A stretch of 64,000 bases of DNA, from NCBI GenBank assembly GCA_027886175.1, contig JAJNNQ010000006.1:11739501-11803500 (forward strand). Direction: 5' to 3'. The position numbers were made by a program, and so were the translations under genes. This document shows, one piece after another, positions 62,894-64,000 of this stretch. Positions within the stretch are counted from its first letter, which is position 1; each line of letters opens with the position of its first letter. The notes beneath the pieces were generated by a model, which saw only the letters and a program-made list of their open reading frames with translations, was not told where the DNA came from and searched no databases. This stretch comes from Phylloscopus collybita (lineage: Eukaryota > Chordata > Aves > Passeriformes > Phylloscopidae).

Positions 62894-64000
62894 CAGATCC
62901 TAAAAATTCTGTGATTGTTGCCCAGAAGTAACACTGAGTTCAGTCAACAATTAAACCCATCTATTTTCAGAATAAAAGGCAACCTTTCCTCTTCTTTTTT
63001 ACATATTTGTTTTTCCATCTTATTCCCTCCAGTGGAAAAAAACCACTCTTAGTAAGTGAAGGGATACGCTTTTTTTATGCAAACTTAAAAATTATAAATA
63101 CTGGAGAACAGGCCTTCAGGCTGAAAATCTTTGTATAATAAAAGGTAAGGACTTAACTCATCACCTTGGTCTTTTTAACTGGGAGTAGCATTTGCACCAC
63201 ATCAGTGCAAAATGATATTAAAACCTGGTATTACAAGAGGCAGTAACCTCACTGCCCTCCTGCTCCTAGCCTGTCTCCTCCCTCATGCTGCCATAGGAAC
63301 TTGCACACCAGCACTAAGGAACTGGTAGACTAAAAATCACTTCTTTTTCCCAAAAAGTTAATCATTTTTATTGCATATGCATTCCTCAATCTGATGTACT
63401 AGGAGTATCACCGTTGTTGATAAGGAAGGAGCTTGAGGCCAACCATGTGCAGCCAAGACGACAAGGCAGGAGGATAGTGTGTGCTGGCAGGACTACTGGC
63501 ATATATCATGGGATGGTGACCATGAAATGAAGTGGGAGTCTGAGGGCAACACAAAAGAGGCACTGGCATCTGCTTGAGCAGCCAGATTCCTGTATCATCA
63601 ACTCACATTCAGTGGCACCTTCTGTCAGTAATCCCGCTGGGATCAGCGGGACCGCACATGGGTGACTTCACTGTACCACTGTTTCCTAAAATGTTTTCCC
63701 TGTGTTTCATTTACATGATTGCACACTACCACTTGTGCAAAGCTCTCTGTTTATTCAGTGCTGACAACAACCGACCATCAATGAACAAGACAATAGATTG
63801 CACTTGTTATTTCATCGTCACTGGTGGCTGCTCAATGCTCCACATCCTCTGGAGGATGCACTCAAGCACTTCAAGTAATACTAAAGCTTTCTCATCATAT
63901 CATAGAGGAAATAATCCATCCAAGTTCAAGGTTTTCTGAATTCCCTACTGCTATACACACCTACCAGCCAGGCCTCAACACCATGGGAATCCAAGACCCT

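Larger units (their letters stand above)
29427..64000 (-). other. KLF12 intron upstream of the PVDLS exon (at least 34.6 kb)
   Basis: Sequence upstream in transcript order of the PVDLS exon. The preceding coding exon of KLF12 (in human it contains the VKTE segment and ends at Glu-Gln-Gly) was not found on the minus strand, so this intron, or several introns with non-coding exons I cannot recognise, extends beyond 64000. It contains a long CR1 (42650-43096), an AT-rich low-complexity block (50170-50450), a CAAA-rich tract (46850), a T run (57759), an LTR with an internal minisatellite (59043-59792) and a CR1 (59846-60136). The rest looks unique and shows no supported gene. KLF12 introns are very long in other vertebrates, so this fits. 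Confidence 0.8.

Noticed and set aside
1..64000. CRISPR arrays, tRNA or rRNA genes, bacterial-type operons
   Set aside because: None seen. The repeats, splice sites and KLF12 exons show a vertebrate nuclear intron.

Overview
This is a non-coding-rich vertebrate window, almost certainly from a bird. The avian assignment rests on several CR1 (chicken repeat 1) LINE fragments, two LTR-like stretches matching common avian endogenous-retrovirus families, and a few older MIR-like SINE remnants. Gene density is very low and the background is AT-rich. There are no bacterial-type operons, ribosome binding sites or CRISPR arrays, and I recognised no RNA genes.

One gene is recognisable: two internal coding exons of KLF12 (Krueppel-like factor 12, also called AP-2rep), on the minus strand. 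The first in transcript order is a 544-nt exon at 28883-29426. It carries the CtBP-binding PVDLS motif, a serine-rich segment and the long repression region. The next is a 136-nt exon at 13944-14079, which carries the acidic DSDDDD segment. Both have canonical AG/GT splice sites, and their phases join exactly (phase 0 entry, 1 nt carried over, 2 nt left over at the end). The three C2H2 zinc fingers of the C-terminus were not found, so those exons should lie to the left of position 1. The N-terminal exon(s) should lie to the right of 64000.

Layout: 1-13943 is KLF12 intron with two MIR-like SINEs, an (AT)n tract and a CAAA-rich tract. 13944-14079 is an exon. 14080-28882 is a 14.8-kb intron holding an ERV LTR that appears to be split by a CR1 insertion, a second CR1, poly-A runs and a purine-rich stretch. 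28883-29426 is an exon. 29427-64000 is at least 34.6 kb of upstream intron with a long CR1, AT-rich low-complexity DNA, a second LTR containing a nine-copy 34-bp minisatellite, and a CR1 just downstream of it.

I found no new gene system. The best candidates for a second look are the minisatellite inside the LTR (59212-59514), the apparent LTR/CR1 nesting (about 14825-15667), an 11-bp perfect inverted repeat at 27246-27285, and several intronic blocks that look like possible conserved regulatory elements by base composition and motif content only. Repeat family calls and comparisons with human KLF12 come from memory, not from a search.
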